A stretch of 61,491 bases of DNA. Origin: Echinococcus granulosus. Lineage: Eukaryota > Platyhelminthes > Cestoda > Cyclophyllidea > Taeniidae. The notes beneath the pieces were generated by a model. It saw only the letters and a program-made list of their open reading frames with translations, did no database searches and was not told the DNA's origin. The stretch spans positions 39,663-101,153 of the forward strand of contig NW_020170531.1 of NCBI RefSeq assembly GCF_000524195.1. Reading direction: 5' to 3'. Positions 48,401-61,491 of this stretch are shown piece by piece (position 1 is the stretch's first letter; the number at the start of each line of letters is the position of its first letter). A program made the position numbers and the translations under genes.

Positions 48401-51400
48401 TTGAAGGTTGGAGCGCTTCTACTTTCCTCTTTACCTCGGTTACTGAAAGTAACGCCTTGGTTGTCCTTTAGGATAACTACAACACGTCTTCGTTTCACCG
48501 CAGGCAGCCGAGACTGTGAAGGATAAAGCGATAGATTTTGACTTCTAGAGAAAAGTTCAACGTATTTCGAGCCCCTCTAGTCATCCCCCCCCCGTCTAGG
48601 TCACATGAAATTTCCTCCCTTCGGAGTTTTCACTCGCCGGCTCATTGAGGCCTAATTTAAGCTCTTTGTGGATGAATCCTTAAAACGAATTTCCCAAATT
48701 TTTGTGGTTATTTGCTCTTCTATCGATTCCGCGCTAATGTTTACGGCCGTTCTTGCTGTGAGCGCCCCAGAAACTCAACTATTTCGGGTCATTCTCCCAG
48801 AAGTACACGATTATGAATTGCCATTGCGCTTGCCTTGCCTCCAATCACTTACCATCACATGGTATTTAATAATTTCTCTGAAATTAACTAACCATCGGAT
48901 TAAGGGTATCCACCCAATGGAAGGCTCTAATATGCAATGGCTGTTTTGATGTATGTCTCCGAATCAAGGTGCTTCACTTGAGTTGCTGTCAAGTGAGCTT
49001 TTCAACAAAACTATTGCGCCACTGTCAAAAGTTAATTATCCAAAATTCCTAATTTTATCAGCTTGGATCTATGTTTCTCACCTATTGCTTTTCACTCACT
49101 CTTCTGGACGCTTTAGTCGCTGTCCTTGTGTGAATGCATCGAATTTGTTTTCATAAATATATCATTGTCGAGTCTTTTATTGGTAAAGCGATGTCGGCAT
49201 CCCCCCATAAATAATCTCTTTACCCCTCATAATGCACACACTGCGTTTGCTGGGGAAGCCTGCTGAGTTATTGATGTCGAGCTTTTTTATGGATGCCTCA
49301 TAAAACATGGTGGTTCTTTTAAGGATCCATTTTTTTTCAAAAATTTCTATGACATCATATTCAGCAGCATAAAACTATTTAAAATGGCAATAACCTTGTT
49401 GCTACGATAATACAAACTTTTAGTATGCGTTGCCGATCTAATTTGACTTGTATTTATAGATATTTCCTTGTTTACCATTTCTTCTGCTGAAGTAGAGTGT
49501 AGCACATTTCCTAGCATTGGACGACTCCGAAACATTACTGTATAAATGAACGATTTTTAACCTTTGTTTTCTTGAATTATTGCATTTTTGAGTCGGCACT
49601 CTTTGTGGGAATCAATGGGGAAAGGCAACGCTAGTCAGTGGAACGCGTTTTTTCGTATTGGCAGTACTTCTATCAGTTTTGACTTTGTGGTCTCGTGTTG
49701 CAGACGAGTAACTTATTTCAAAAGATACTCCTAGAACTCTTGCACCTAACCTTGATATTTTTTCTGTTCACTGACCTTGTCGTCTCTCACGATCATGTCA
49801 ATTCTGTTACAATGGCATTTCTCCGTGCCTTCGTTATTCGGCCCTCAGTGTTCAAGCTGAAATTCCAGCTCCATCAACTGCAGTACGTTTTCTGGAAAAC
49901 ACCACTGAAAAAGTAGGTGTTAGTACTTGTGTAAATGCCTATTTTGCACATCTGAACACAGTGGTTGTTTTTAACCGCGAATTTTCCTCGCTCAAATCAG
50001 GAGGCTGGAACTATTCTTGCCGATAGAGTGTATGCTCCTAAATGAACCCAGTTTTCCCATCCCGTCTTGACAGACTTAATTTGAGGCGCATCCAAACAGC
50101 CTCACATATTAGTTTGCTCCTGTCCTTGCGTTTATGCGCTTTCCCGTCGATTGCAGCCTATACTCTCAGCTACTTTTGGCGGCACTGTTTCATGGACATA
50201 CTTGGTTTGTTTTTATAAACAATTTATTGACAAGGTCCCTATAGTCCTTCGGTGTAACTATTCCTTTTTAAGCAGCCTTGCCTCTAACCGTACTTTAAAT
50301 GAAACCAGAATTCATCTTCGACAATAATGGTTGATGAATGTTTGCTAAACCTAATTGTGCGCAGTTTTTGGGACAAAATTGAATTAATCAGAGGAAATGT
50401 CTTAAAATGTATTATTTTTTTAGGAATAACCCCCACTACAATCAATTGCTCATTTCGAAAGCGACAATCTTTTAACGAAACTCGCTTTTTGCACTATTCT
50501 CTCCAGAAGTCAGTAGAAATTTTTATCCAACTTTTATTTCCAAATTTTTTTTTCTCTATTTCGCGTGTGAGCATGTGATTCTCTGTTTATTTTGTATTTT
50601 GCTGTGTAATGTGAAGTCTTGTGTTGTAAGATTGTTTCTCGGGAGGGAGAAGACTTCTGGCACACCTTCGACTTGTATTGGGCAATGTCAAGTAGATAGG
50701 TCTCTAGTGTAATTGCTTGACATTTTGCGAGGAATTCATTCGTATTGAAAACATGCTTCTGCAGTGCACTACGCACACAAGGTAGGCAGTCTTATGCTAT
50801 GTGGATGAGGTGGTACTAGCCTTTAAAGAGGTGTGGTAGTGAGTGGGTCGTTCGGGCATAACCGCCAATATTTTCTCCCGTCTAATGTTTCCATGGATGC
50901 GGGCACCATTTGTTTAGTAGCTTCCAAAACGACTTTCCCCTCCCAGCAATTGTAGTTGTAAAGCAATTGTTACATCACTTACGACGTTGAGTACTACTTA
51001 GAGTTGCCCTTGATACGTCAGTCTGCAATTGTTTCAATAAATAGCGACACTTAAGTCTTCATTATCATGAAGGATGCAGCACATTCGGTTCATCGCCAGA
51101 TTCATACTTCTGGGACACACGCATGCCGTTAAGGCATTCAATCAACCATGCATGATAAAAATGTGATAACTGATTTAAATTCACAAATCGCCATATTTGA
51201 TCATTCACATTTACACATAAATTAACAGAATTTTATGTACATTCCTTTCTTGGTGGCCTCGTGTATTTTTCTTGGGAAAAAAACACAGTCTTTTAATTAA
51301 AACCATTTCTGTGAAAAACTACACTTTTTCCAAATGCTAGTCAAAAATTTGAGGAGAAGCTTGTTTTGGGAGCTTTGGAATAGAGTTAAACTTGGGTCGT

Positions 51401-54400
51401 CAGGACGACCGGCTCGAATCACATGCAGTAGATTCAACCGGCACTTTGCGATATGCAAAGACCGTACCGATAGTCTGATGCAAGTCTATCTATGCTTTAC
51501 ACAGTCGACCTGTAAACTTACAAGTTCAAGCCACTGAAGTGAGCTATCAGATACCCAAAAGTACTTTCAATGGGTTTTGAACTAATTAATTGATAAAAAT
51601 GCTCCAGTAGTTTTGTTCATCTATGAGTTTAATTCGTGTTTTTCTTATTCATTCATAAGGCAAAAAAACTATTCCAATCAGTTGTGTTTGTGTGTTTAAT
51701 TGGCATTTCGCTACATTTCTGACCTCTGCTTTCGGGTTGCGTTAAGCTCCTCTTATAAATCCGCCTCAACCTTTGTATCTATGCTCTCCTCCACTTTTCA
51801 CCCGTCGTGTTTTTAGTTACCTTCATTGTTACCATTTTTTTTAAACATAGTTACTTTTTCGTAAATATTTTCAGAAAGAATGGTTAATGTTGACTTTATT
51901 TTATGTGCTCTCTCGTTGATTCCTGTTTGCGCTCTAAACTTCCCATGCCGCTGACTTCTAGCGACCTTTCGTGCCTTGTCCTCGCCGGTATTCCCCATAC
52001 CTTTGATCCCCCATGTTGATCAAACCAAACACAATGCGTTTTCTAGTCCATGATAGCAGATATCTCGGAGTAACGCGCGTCCAGTCTTGGGCTACGTACC
52101 TCATAATTGACGTATTCCTTATCAAGATTGACACATAGATTACTCCTAACATCAAGTTGCGTATTTCTGCGTCTAGTTAGCTCTCTACTCCTCATTACCA
52201 GGTAATTGCCACAGATTAGGGACTTGTGTTTCACATTCCTCCCGAAGCAAAGCCTCCGAATTTCGTTTTTTTTGCCTCCTTTTGCTCACCGTTTCTGGAT
52301 GCATCTATTACCATTCTTTCGTGAATACTTTTAACTTGTTGCCGCTTTTTTTCGCCAAGCCCCTTATAAATAGGTGTTACGTTCCTAGGTAAATGGCTTC
52401 ACCCTTTCCAATACTGGAACTGGAATCTCGATTCCAGAAATGTACGCAATTTTCATTTCAGAACATGGCGGTTCTTTTGCACTACAAGTTTTTCAATTAG
52501 TGGGTGTCCTATTTAGCATAACATGCTCCCATATCAAACCAATTTTTCACACATCTATTTTAGACTTCAGGTCTCGCGTCGCCGACGGGCGATCTACGTC
52601 TCCAACTACTCCTCCCGACGTTGCCATGTCACACAGACCAGTGAGGAATTCTTACCCTCTCCGTCCACCTCTAGGCCTAGCATCGAGGCAAGAGAGGTAG
52701 AGGAGGGCACTAGAGCAGGAGTGGAGAGGGATGGACAGGGCCGAGCGCTGTGTGTGGGAGTCATCGTGGGGCGGCGGAATCGCTGTGCACGCCACAAATC
52801 CCTCTTCTCTCACCCCCGTCTTCCTGCTTTTCCACCTGGTGTCAACTCCCTTGATCATGTGAGTGGGATCTGTTCGACGGACATCGAAAAGCATCGTTGG
52901 ATTTATATTTTTCTGTGTCTAAGTGAATCATCCTTCTTTTAGATAAACTTCTTTGCTCTGAAGTCTTGGATGTGATTAAATGAATAACTTGTGGACAAAA
53001 AATATCGCCTAAGTGCTGGAGAGGCTAGATTAGCTAAATCCAGGATTCCCTTGTCGATTGATCGGTTTCGGTACATTCTCGACTTTCTTTGGAAACTCGT
53101 TCACGGTGACTGCTTTCGAGTTTGTCAACACTTGTATAATTGTGGTGCAGAAGTATGGAACGGTGACTGGATATTTATGTTGTTGGATTGATCTATATCT
53201 ACAGCTAACTTACTGTTTTCTGTTCCGAAAACAATTGACAGAGAGAGTGGGTAACGATATTCACTTAGATCTTATGGATTAGCGATCGCAATTGCACAGA
53301 AAATTGAGCAGGTTCGACTCTCGAGAATTTGTCCAATTATGCTTCAGGTACTCTTTAAAATAAGTTTTTGAATAGATAAACATTCATATAACTGTAGTAA
53401 GCAACTCTCTGAATCGTCTGTGTTGAAACTTCTACGTCTGATAATCTTATGCGTCGACATTTTCAACTCCAAATGGGTAGCGACGATGAGTACGATTTTA
53501 AAGAAGGTCGATGAGCTGCACCTTGAGCCTTCTGTGTAGCAAATTCTACACTCATCAAGTCTCACCTAGTTGATCACAGAGTTCCATTGGGGAACGTCCA
53601 TGAAAATAAACCCCGTAAGTAAAAACGCTGGTAAACCGCATGCCTTTTTTACTGAATTGGCTTTTTTTTTCTGTGTCTAGCGTAACCATCTGCTTTCTGA
53701 GTAAACATTTTCTGCTATGAAAAGCATTCAGTGAGGAATGTTGTAAATACTAACGGCGAGTTATCGAGTACTAAGCGTTAACAAGTTGTCAAGTGTTATC
53801 TCATATTATTCTGTAGTTTATGTTCGGGCATTTTTGACAAGAACTTGTATCCCTCTTTAAAATGAGTCACTGAACTCATGCATGCCCAAGATTAAAACGT
53901 ACGGAAAGACAATTGCACATTTTTTTGTCTCGTCCATGCTTGTCCACTTTAAATGAGCGGTCCACTCTGTGAGTAAATGTTCTCCCCGCCAAACTGTGAA
54001 ATGCTATAAACAGGGCTTGAGCATTGAAAAGACGTCAGGTTTTGGAAAGAGTGGATGATGTGCTTCTCGAATTTATGGTGGCCAGCTAGACAATAGTTGA
54101 CTAGACTCGGGTTTTTGCCAAAATATTAAATTGTATCTCTTAGTGAATTAAATAAGTTCGTGCGATTTATATATATAAATTTACCATTACTATCCCCTAA
54201 TCCTTTCCCAAGAAGGCGTAAGCTCATCATGAATTTCGCGTTTATGTGTTTTATCTCTAAAACTCAGGACTAAATCAAGTCTAACCCTAGCTACCTCTTT
54301 TCCAATCTCTTATTTCTCACTGCTTATAATTCGCATGAGACCATGTGCCTCTCTAATTGTAATAAAAGTGGATGATCGCTACTTGGAGGAATATCATTAG

Positions 54401-57400
54401 GGAGTTACGGAGAACAAGGCTGAGACTGAGGCATGCATCGGACAGATAACTCTCTGGTGTAGTTGTTTGGCCTTTAGCAAGCGAACAATTGCGTCCGCAC
54501 TCCACCACACACGCGCACGCAAAGCAAGTGTGTACCTGACTTGTGACGATAAAGTGGTTCAAACCTTAGTAGTGTGGAATTTTGAGTGATTCGCTTGAAA
54601 ATAACCAGTGAGGTGTTTACTCGCCTGATAAATGTTGGAATACAAGGCCGTTTCTCATCGCACGTCAGTCCGTCATCCACCAGTCCAACGAGCACTTCGC
54701 GATGCTGCAGTGTGCGTGAAAAGTGAGGAATCACTGACCGGTAGCCTTTCAAGCTTACTGTCTCTTATGTGTTAGTGCTAGTTGCTGCATCACTCATTTC
54801 CCTGATTCATTATGCAAATAAGAAAAGGCGAATTTTGGAAGTATACAAACTACAAGTAATTGGGGTGATTAAACACGATTCCCTTCAAAGTAACCACGCT
54901 CCAGTCGATGAGCTAAACTTTCCATCTTTTGCCTTTTTAGGCTTTATACTCGGTCATCTTTTAAGTATACGTTTTTATTTTATCTGAACCTAAATTTGCG
55001 TGTATAAGTAGCGATAATCACCTATCAGGTTTGGAGAAATATGGGAGGGCCATAATCAAAATTCTCCGCATTGGGTATCTTAACCTTAACGGTGTTTGGT
55101 GGATTTTTGCGAAAGGGTATTTGCATTGTGCTTCACATAATGGTAATAAATGCATCCCATGGGAGAAGGAGTTCATGAAATTTCTTAGTGTAGTCGTCAC
55201 GGCGAAGCAAAGAACGAGGGGTTGTTTTTGTCTCCACTACAAGTAGCCACTAATCCATCCTGCTCTTACAAAAGACAGTGAAAGCCAAATTAACTTTCAA
55301 ATGAGTAGAAGAACGTGTTTACTCTGGTATTCACTGAAAAGTCTACTTTCTTTGCTGAGAAGAGCGCTGCGCTGGTGACTGAAAAAGGTATTCTTTTGCC
55401 ATGAATATTTTGTGAAGCTCACAATTCCTGCGATCGCTGGGAGATCGCACAAAATCTTACTTAAGTCAGGCTAATGTCAGGTTAGGTGTTGATTCACTCA
55501 ACGTTTGTTAAGCTACTTTGAAGAAGAATCTCTGTTCCTAATTTCCAAACGATCTACGCATTATTCGTCTCATACTAAGGCTTGCACCACTTCTTTTCAA
55601 CAAAAAAATATGCGTATGTGGCGGACTGCGGGCGCAATTATTCATCGTGAATGACTTTCCTGTTAAAAGTTGAACAACTGTGCCCCAGCTTTATCTACTC
55701 GATACTACCCGATATAAGTATGGATGTTGTGGAATAAAAGCCTCATCTTTTGAATCAACGGAGTCAGTGCCCCATTCTCCGTTCTTCCCTAGTGATGCTT
55801 GTCACCCATTCTTGCTATTGCACGGAAGTTACCTGAGTCCACGCAAAACAGAATGGATGATTAAGAAATAAGGTTGAGATGGAAACAAAGGTGTATTTTA
55901 GGCAAGAAAAATTTGCAGCAGATTTGTGTCTCATTGGGAAGGCATTATAGACCGTAACAATAAGTATTTTGGAGAAAAAATCTTTAAAAAAGGCCGAATA
56001 AAGGTGTTCATTTTTCTTTTGTCTGTTGCTTTCTCTTCTTTTTTGCTTTTGTTCACACTGGAGATTTCCTCTTGAAAAGAGTCAACAGCGATTGCTGTTT
56101 GAGTGGTTCCTGATTTGTCGCAATGATAGTGCACGTGCTCATCTTGTTTCACTGCATTCCACAAAATTCCATCTCATAAGCTGTTTATTTGTCATTTGGA
56201 TTTCGGTTTCGACCGGCTACTTCCCCTACAGAAGCCCTCCTGGAAGATTTAAAGTGTGTTTTAGACAACTCAGCATCACGTTTTACGGGCTACAGAGGAA
56301 TACATTAAAGCGATTTTTTTGTTGTATGGGTGACAAAATAGGTTTTGATGACTGTATCTGCGTAATGTGCACATCTGATGTGTGAAGTCTGCTTATTTAT
56401 GATGGTAAAATGAGGTACTGTAGTAAACTGCCTCAGGATCTTAACCATGAATGTGAGTCCACCGTCCATTTCTCACTCAGTGCATAGATATTGTTACTGT
56501 TCAACCTGACCCTGCTCTTACTTGAGACTGATCCATCACCTACTTTTGCAATTTCCAGGGTATGACTCCTTGTGATGCCGTATGGCCTCGGCCGTTTCAC
56601 GTTGTCACTGTGAATAATTGTATTCAACGATTGCCAGAAATAATTCAGTTAGTTTTGATTCACCTTTTCCCTTTCAAAGTAATCTCATCACAATGGTAGT
56701 TATAGTGCATTTATTGGAATACACATTTTCAATAAACTCGAAACACTGGCCACGAAGTGGAAATACTTGTTAAACAAGATAGGAAGTGTCATAAGGTCCC
56801 ACGTTAATAGTATTGCTGCAGTAATGTCACTGAAGTGCTCTATCCATAAGTTGTTCCGTTCAACGTCTTGTTGTTTTCGACTGTGGCATTTGAATACATT
56901 TGATCATAAGAAATAACCGAGTAAACAATCTCTTTTCGGGATCTCATCTACTAGTCTAGATCTAATTCCTTTGCTAAGAAAAGTGCGTTCGGACGGCTTT
57001 ACTCCTAGTTTTTTTTTTCGGTTTCTTTCCAGGCTTACTCATCCCCAATTCGAAACAACTTACTACCCCGATCAGACGCCGATGTCATTAGGAATGGCGA
57101 AAATTCGATCTCTGCTACTGCTGGAATGTCTGATCGAAATTCCCTGCTGGAGGCTGCTGTACCCACGGCCCCTGTCTCAACTGTTCGTAAGTATAGAGTA
57201 GTGTCCAGCTAACATGAATGCTTACAACTAAGTGTTTACTAGGCTTTGTAAAGTGGTTTTAATTTTATAGAATTTCTAGAAGCCCCAGTGCCTTCTGATC
57301 GGACATTGAGTCTGGAGCTGCAGTCAGGATCTATTCCTCGAGGGTAATATATGTTTTTTTTTCCAAATCACCCAACTTTTTCGCAGTCTGGAGCGAAAAC

Positions 57401-60400
57401 AATCCGAAATGCTTTGTTTAATCGTTAATAAACTGTGGCCTGGTGAATTTTTATAGAAAAATTAGCTTTTATGGGCTTGCAGTAGCGTGAAAGGACATAC
57501 AGTGAGTGCCCTAGATAGAGCTCCATATCACTGCTTTGTGGACCGAATCGAGTAAAGCCTAAGGACCCCATTAATGGGGTGTATAAGTAAAACGAGTATC
57601 AACCTGTTATATGGCTGTTAGCTCTTAGAGAGCTCAGTAATTGCTTTTTCTTATTAGGCACCACAACAATGCTTGAGTGAATTGACATCGACCACGAGGA
57701 GGGGGACGAGGATCATGGAATGATTTCCCATTTCCGAGGGGAAACCTTTAAACGCAATAATTGTAGTGCAATTCACGGGCCTCGAACTGTATAGTCTACT
57801 AAGTATCGCTGCAGCGAACCCAGTTTGTGTGTCATTCGCCCTTTGTAGCAATATTTTCTTTAGAAAACCTTAACATTATCCAGATGTATGCTTTTTGTAA
57901 CTTGAAGAGGTATCATGCCTCCAAATGGTATTGACAGTTTTTGGTCGGCTTCGATTCGTCCAAGTCTAGTCTCGCTTCATTGCTGGTCACAATGGGGCAC
58001 CGAGATTAAAGGATTAGTTCAACAACTAATGTGGATTTACTGTTCTTCATGCTCTGTGCACACACAGATCCAGCCGCCTGTAATAAACAGTCGATCCCTT
58101 TAAATGGATGTCTTCTTTAAGGGATCAACAAAAGTGGATATCTTCTCAGCAAGGAGTAAAGGGCGTCTGGAGTCTAGGTCACCGCTGGAGGGGTTATCGA
58201 GTTTAAGACTTTGGAAGTAGATTTATTCTATACTAGTAGCTTAGAAGATATGAACAGAATTTTTACCACCACTGTGGTCAAACCTTTTGGTATGCTTTAA
58301 CTTTTTTCTGTGTTTGTAAAATTTTAGCTTGCAGCAATCAGCGTCGTCCACATCCATCTACGAACTTGCAAAAGAGCCTTCGGAGGAGGGTCGTCGTCAT
58401 CGTCCAAGATCTCTTAGTCCCTCTTCTATGCACCCTTGCACTTTCTGCGCCAAGAATTCACCTAAAAGAAGTAAGGGTGAGTGTTCGTTAACCCCTCGTC
58501 TTGCTCATATTGTCAACACCATTTACTTCTTTCCCCCATCACATCACTGAAACGAAAGTTCCTCGCGCTTATGATTTCTACTATTTTATGAAATTTCATC
58601 TGGTAGAACGTTTCTAGAAGCTTGTGCAAATTTTATGCTTAAATTGAAAACTTGGGTGAATGAGTTGTGTGTCAATCGTCTGATGTTGGTGAGCGTTAAA
58701 TTCTGGAGACCAGAGACGCTGCTGTTTCAATTTGATTAATCTTAATTACGAGAATAGGCAATCATTAATGCTTAAAATGCTACGCTTGCCAATTTTTTAC
58801 CAGACGAATTTTGAAAAGTTTGTGGGTTTTGAAAATACGCTTTCCCTCTCAAAACCAACCGAAGCAGTAGTGCAGACGCTTTGAATATTAAACACGTAAG
58901 ATGTTTGCCCGGCGAGGGTATGGCTAATAACTAACATGAAGACAGCACGTTAGTTCACAGGTCATAAATGTGTTCCTTTCTACCTGGTGGTGTTAATGGT
59001 GGAAATTAGCTATCCATTTGACTGACCAGGTTTACTAGCGGTGAAGTGAAACCAATTGTACCTGCATCTCAAAATACGCATGAATTAGTGGCCAGGTTTT
59101 AACACAGCATCTAGTTGAATTAGCAGAGTGAAATTTGGAAGGCAAGCAGTCATTATTACTGATATTTACTCATTGAGATGCCTTTACTTCTTTCTAGTTC
59201 CATCCATCCATTCATCCATCCCGTATCTGCCCATCTATCCATCCATTCATCCATCCACCCATGTCTTTTGTAATCATGTCGCTTCTTCCTAGGTTTCCCT
59301 ACCCTGTGGCTACATAGTAGCATCTTCGAAACGGTTCAACGCTAATAGTCTCTGCTGTAGAAAAGCGTTGTTTTTCCAAAAACAGGATATCTTCGCTGAT
59401 GAAATTAACTAAAGTTGGTTGTGCTAAATCCGCTCTTTTTCACTGTTCGTGAAAATGGCAAATCCGCCTTGCACTATTAGGCCCGGCTGGAAAGCGGATG
59501 CGGTAGAATGATTAATCATTTCCTGTATACATGCAACCACGCCCAACTGTGGCAGAGCAAGGGCACACCTATCATTTCTGTCTGGTGCTTCTTTAAAGTA
59601 GTCCGTTCATTTGTTTGTCGTCTGCGCTCGCGTTGTTCATGGGCGGTCATGTGACACAAGCTTGCCGTAAGCGGCGAGCGTGGTGCATTTATGTTGGACG
59701 ATTTTACCCACGTTTTGAAATTAACAGAACTTGTGTAATTCTGATTTCTCGCCTGGCAACGATTTATAGTTCGTGATGGACTCGACAAAATTGCAAGTTT
59801 GGCACTCCCCTCAGCTGTCAAAACAAACCCACATTGACCAACTTCGTATAAAATGGAAAATTCATCGTCAATGGGCCACCGTTTTTTACTTTTTGACACT
59901 CGAGTCTAATCACGAAGTTTAAAAAGGTAGAAAAGGTGTATTTGCTCAAATACCCAAAAGCTGATGATAGCAAACCTTAAAAAATATGTAGATTTAGCAG
60001 TCACTCATCCATCATAGATTGTAGAGGAGTTAAAAGCTTGAACGTTTGAACCGTTGTGGACTTTTTCCAACTACTGAATCGGCAACTAGTTTCATTAAAT
60101 TAATGGAAATACCTGCTGTTTCCTTCGGAATTCGGTACTTTCAATAAAAAAATGGGTGAGCCACTCCTATCACAACGTCTAGCAATTATGATACGTGAAG
60201 TCCTCTTTGCACTAGTTCACCTTTAAAGGTGTAAAAACCGGTGGCTGAATCAGAAATAACCGCCCCCACTGTAAGTGGTTTGCACTTCTGCCTCTGGAAA
60301 GACACCGATCCAATACAAATTCGACAATGCCTCTTACATTTTTAATTTGTACACATTGATTACAAGAGATAGTAGGGAAGGTTTTTCCTTCAGTTCCATT

Positions 60401-61491
60401 GGATAAGGTGGAGTCGAGAAGAGATGTAATTAATAGTGTCGCTTGTGTCACGTGACCATTGCCAGCAAGTGAAATGCTTTTTGCAGTTTGTTGCGCGCAA
60501 CAATTGTCCCTCCGGACTGAAGATGTCTCCAGAATGTGTGAGCAAATTCCACCTTAGAGGGCAGATTGTCGTGCTCTTATACGTCAGGAGTACGAATTCG
60601 TCTTCATCCGCATAGGTGCTCTGGGTAGATTGAATAGTCGTTCTGTTGCCACTAATTCAGTGTTTAGAGTACTCTCAGCTTCGAATTGATCCGTTGAAAG
60701 AGGCGAATAATTGGAGAGTTTGAAGAAAAACTGAATGTGAATGCTGGATGTCTCTATGCCCTGGGCTGCGATAGTGTCAGGCTAATTAAAACATTGGACT
60801 AGTGCAGAAGCAATCCCACTCGTGGATTTCATCCCGTCATCCTGAAGAGGTTGACAATCTCTATCAGCATTTATGGAATGATGCTATGAAATGAGTGGAT
60901 TATCATTAGTCCGACACTAAATGGGGTTGTGTTCTGTTACTAAACCGACGAGATGAAAGTTGTTATTGGAATTGCTTAAAGATGCTTTCATGGGATGATG
61001 TTGGTAGTCATACCAATATAACATTGGTCATGCATTAACGAAAAGCTTTTCTTTGTTGGTCTCACAACGTTATTTAGTTACTGGTAACGTCCTCTCGTAG
61101 GATTTGATTTTAAATATCGACATTATAAAGATTAGACTGTCTACTTACATAAAAAACACGAAACGCATGATGCATAATCCATGGCTTTTAAATGTTCACA
61201 CTTGTTTTATTATGCACTAGGCTTGCGATTGTGGGTCTCTCAGACTATCATCGTAACAATGAAATACTTCACAGTTGCATATCCTGCGCTTGTGATCTCA
61301 TTTTCATTGTAGGCGATGGTGATTCGATTGAATGTGGTCGCGCCACTAGTCTCGAACTTAAAGCTCCGTCCAATGAGTCTGGATCCAAAGGGTAGGTTAT
61401 TCTTGTTTATCTTCTCCCATTCCCTTCACCCTACGAATCCATCTCCTCGTAACGTTCAAAACAATTTCAGGTGCCTTCTGTATAAAACCAG
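42475..61491 (+). CDS. PCNX: Pecanex protein, N-terminal part (runs off the window)
   Basis: Pecanex proteins are very large multi-pass membrane proteins; the fly gene is needed maternally for Notch signalling. Exons: 42475-42624, 42657-42796, 42829-42968, 43035-43165, 43198-43330, 43388-43641, 45383-45659, 47901-48135, 49849-49912, 52571-52858, 57033-57186, 57271-57343, 58328-58476, 61313-61391 and 61471 onward, about 762 codons with every junction in phase. The first 80 residues match the family's N-terminus: LASLSGGFYVDP, then two hydrophobic spans (about 29-48 and 53-76). A long Ser/Pro/Arg-rich, presumably disordered region follows, as in animal pecanex before its main membrane domain, which lies beyond the window. 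The second Met (codon 3) is an alternative start. The 52571-52858 exon is the least sure because a second frame is open there; extra small exons may hide in the 1.7-4.2 kb introns. Confidence 0.8.
59200..59262. repeat. (ATCC)n tetranucleotide repeat in a pecanex intron
   Basis: Imperfect CATCCATC units on the plus strand within the 2.8-kb intron 58477-61312. Confidence 0.8.

Noticed and set aside
51395..51412. Inverted repeat GGTCGTC-AG-GACGACC
   Set aside because: A two-base loop cannot form a stable RNA hairpin of this size, and nothing nearby suggests a terminator or a regulatory role.

Overview
The window is nuclear DNA of a metazoan with split genes, moderate AT content, many very short introns and few mobile elements. 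Protein matches, introns of 29-38 bp and two small non-autonomous LTR-type elements fit a parasitic flatworm, most likely a taeniid tapeworm (Echinococcus/Taenia type). This is inference; no ribosomal or mitochondrial marker is present. No prokaryotic operon, CRISPR array, tRNA or rRNA was found.

Three genes are recognised by family and were assembled exon by exon with matching reading phases. (1) 13026-15671, plus strand: CDC25 phosphatase, 7 exons, 727 aa, preceded by a TATA box and several CCAAT boxes. (2) 29342-35658, minus strand: ZPR1 zinc-finger protein, 10 exons, 434 aa, complete. (3) 42475 to the window end, plus strand: the N-terminal part of a pecanex protein, 15 exons, about 760 residues, continuing beyond the window.

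Two further genes were assembled from short exons but belong to no family I recognise. One, at 37331-38351 (minus), encodes a 190-aa protein with four membrane spans and has three introns of 29-30 bp. The other, at 23310-24932 (plus), encodes a 145-aa protein. Weaker candidates are a plus-strand gene at 4649-6605 with repeated Tyr-Pro-Ser exon starts, a plus-strand exon pair at 8294-8725, a plus-strand gene at 40565-41113 with an in-frame TGA between two good splice sites, two or three exons nested in ZPR1 intron 8, and minus-strand reading frames at 21409-21696 and around 19.5-20.5 kb.

Two related elements of about 1 kb (16265-17278 and 27527-28595) lie downstream of CDC25 and ZPR1. Both run on the minus strand, have terminal repeats of about 160-180 bp, a TGG-type primer-binding site and a clear polypurine tract, and encode nothing. 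They match a terminal-repeat retrotransposon in miniature (TRIM), a type described in taeniids.

Layout: 0-12.6 kb, gene-poor or unresolved small-exon genes; 12.7-15.9 kb, CDC25; 16.3-17.3 kb, TRIM A; 17.3-23.3 kb, mostly unassigned; 23.3-24.9 kb, small novel gene; 27.5-28.6 kb, TRIM B; 29.3-35.7 kb, ZPR1; 37.3-38.4 kb, four-span membrane gene; 40.5-41.1 kb, candidate gene; 42.5-61.5 kb, pecanex. The genes are not an operon; CDC25 serves the cell cycle, ZPR1 is a housekeeping chaperone/nuclear factor, and pecanex is a multi-pass membrane protein.
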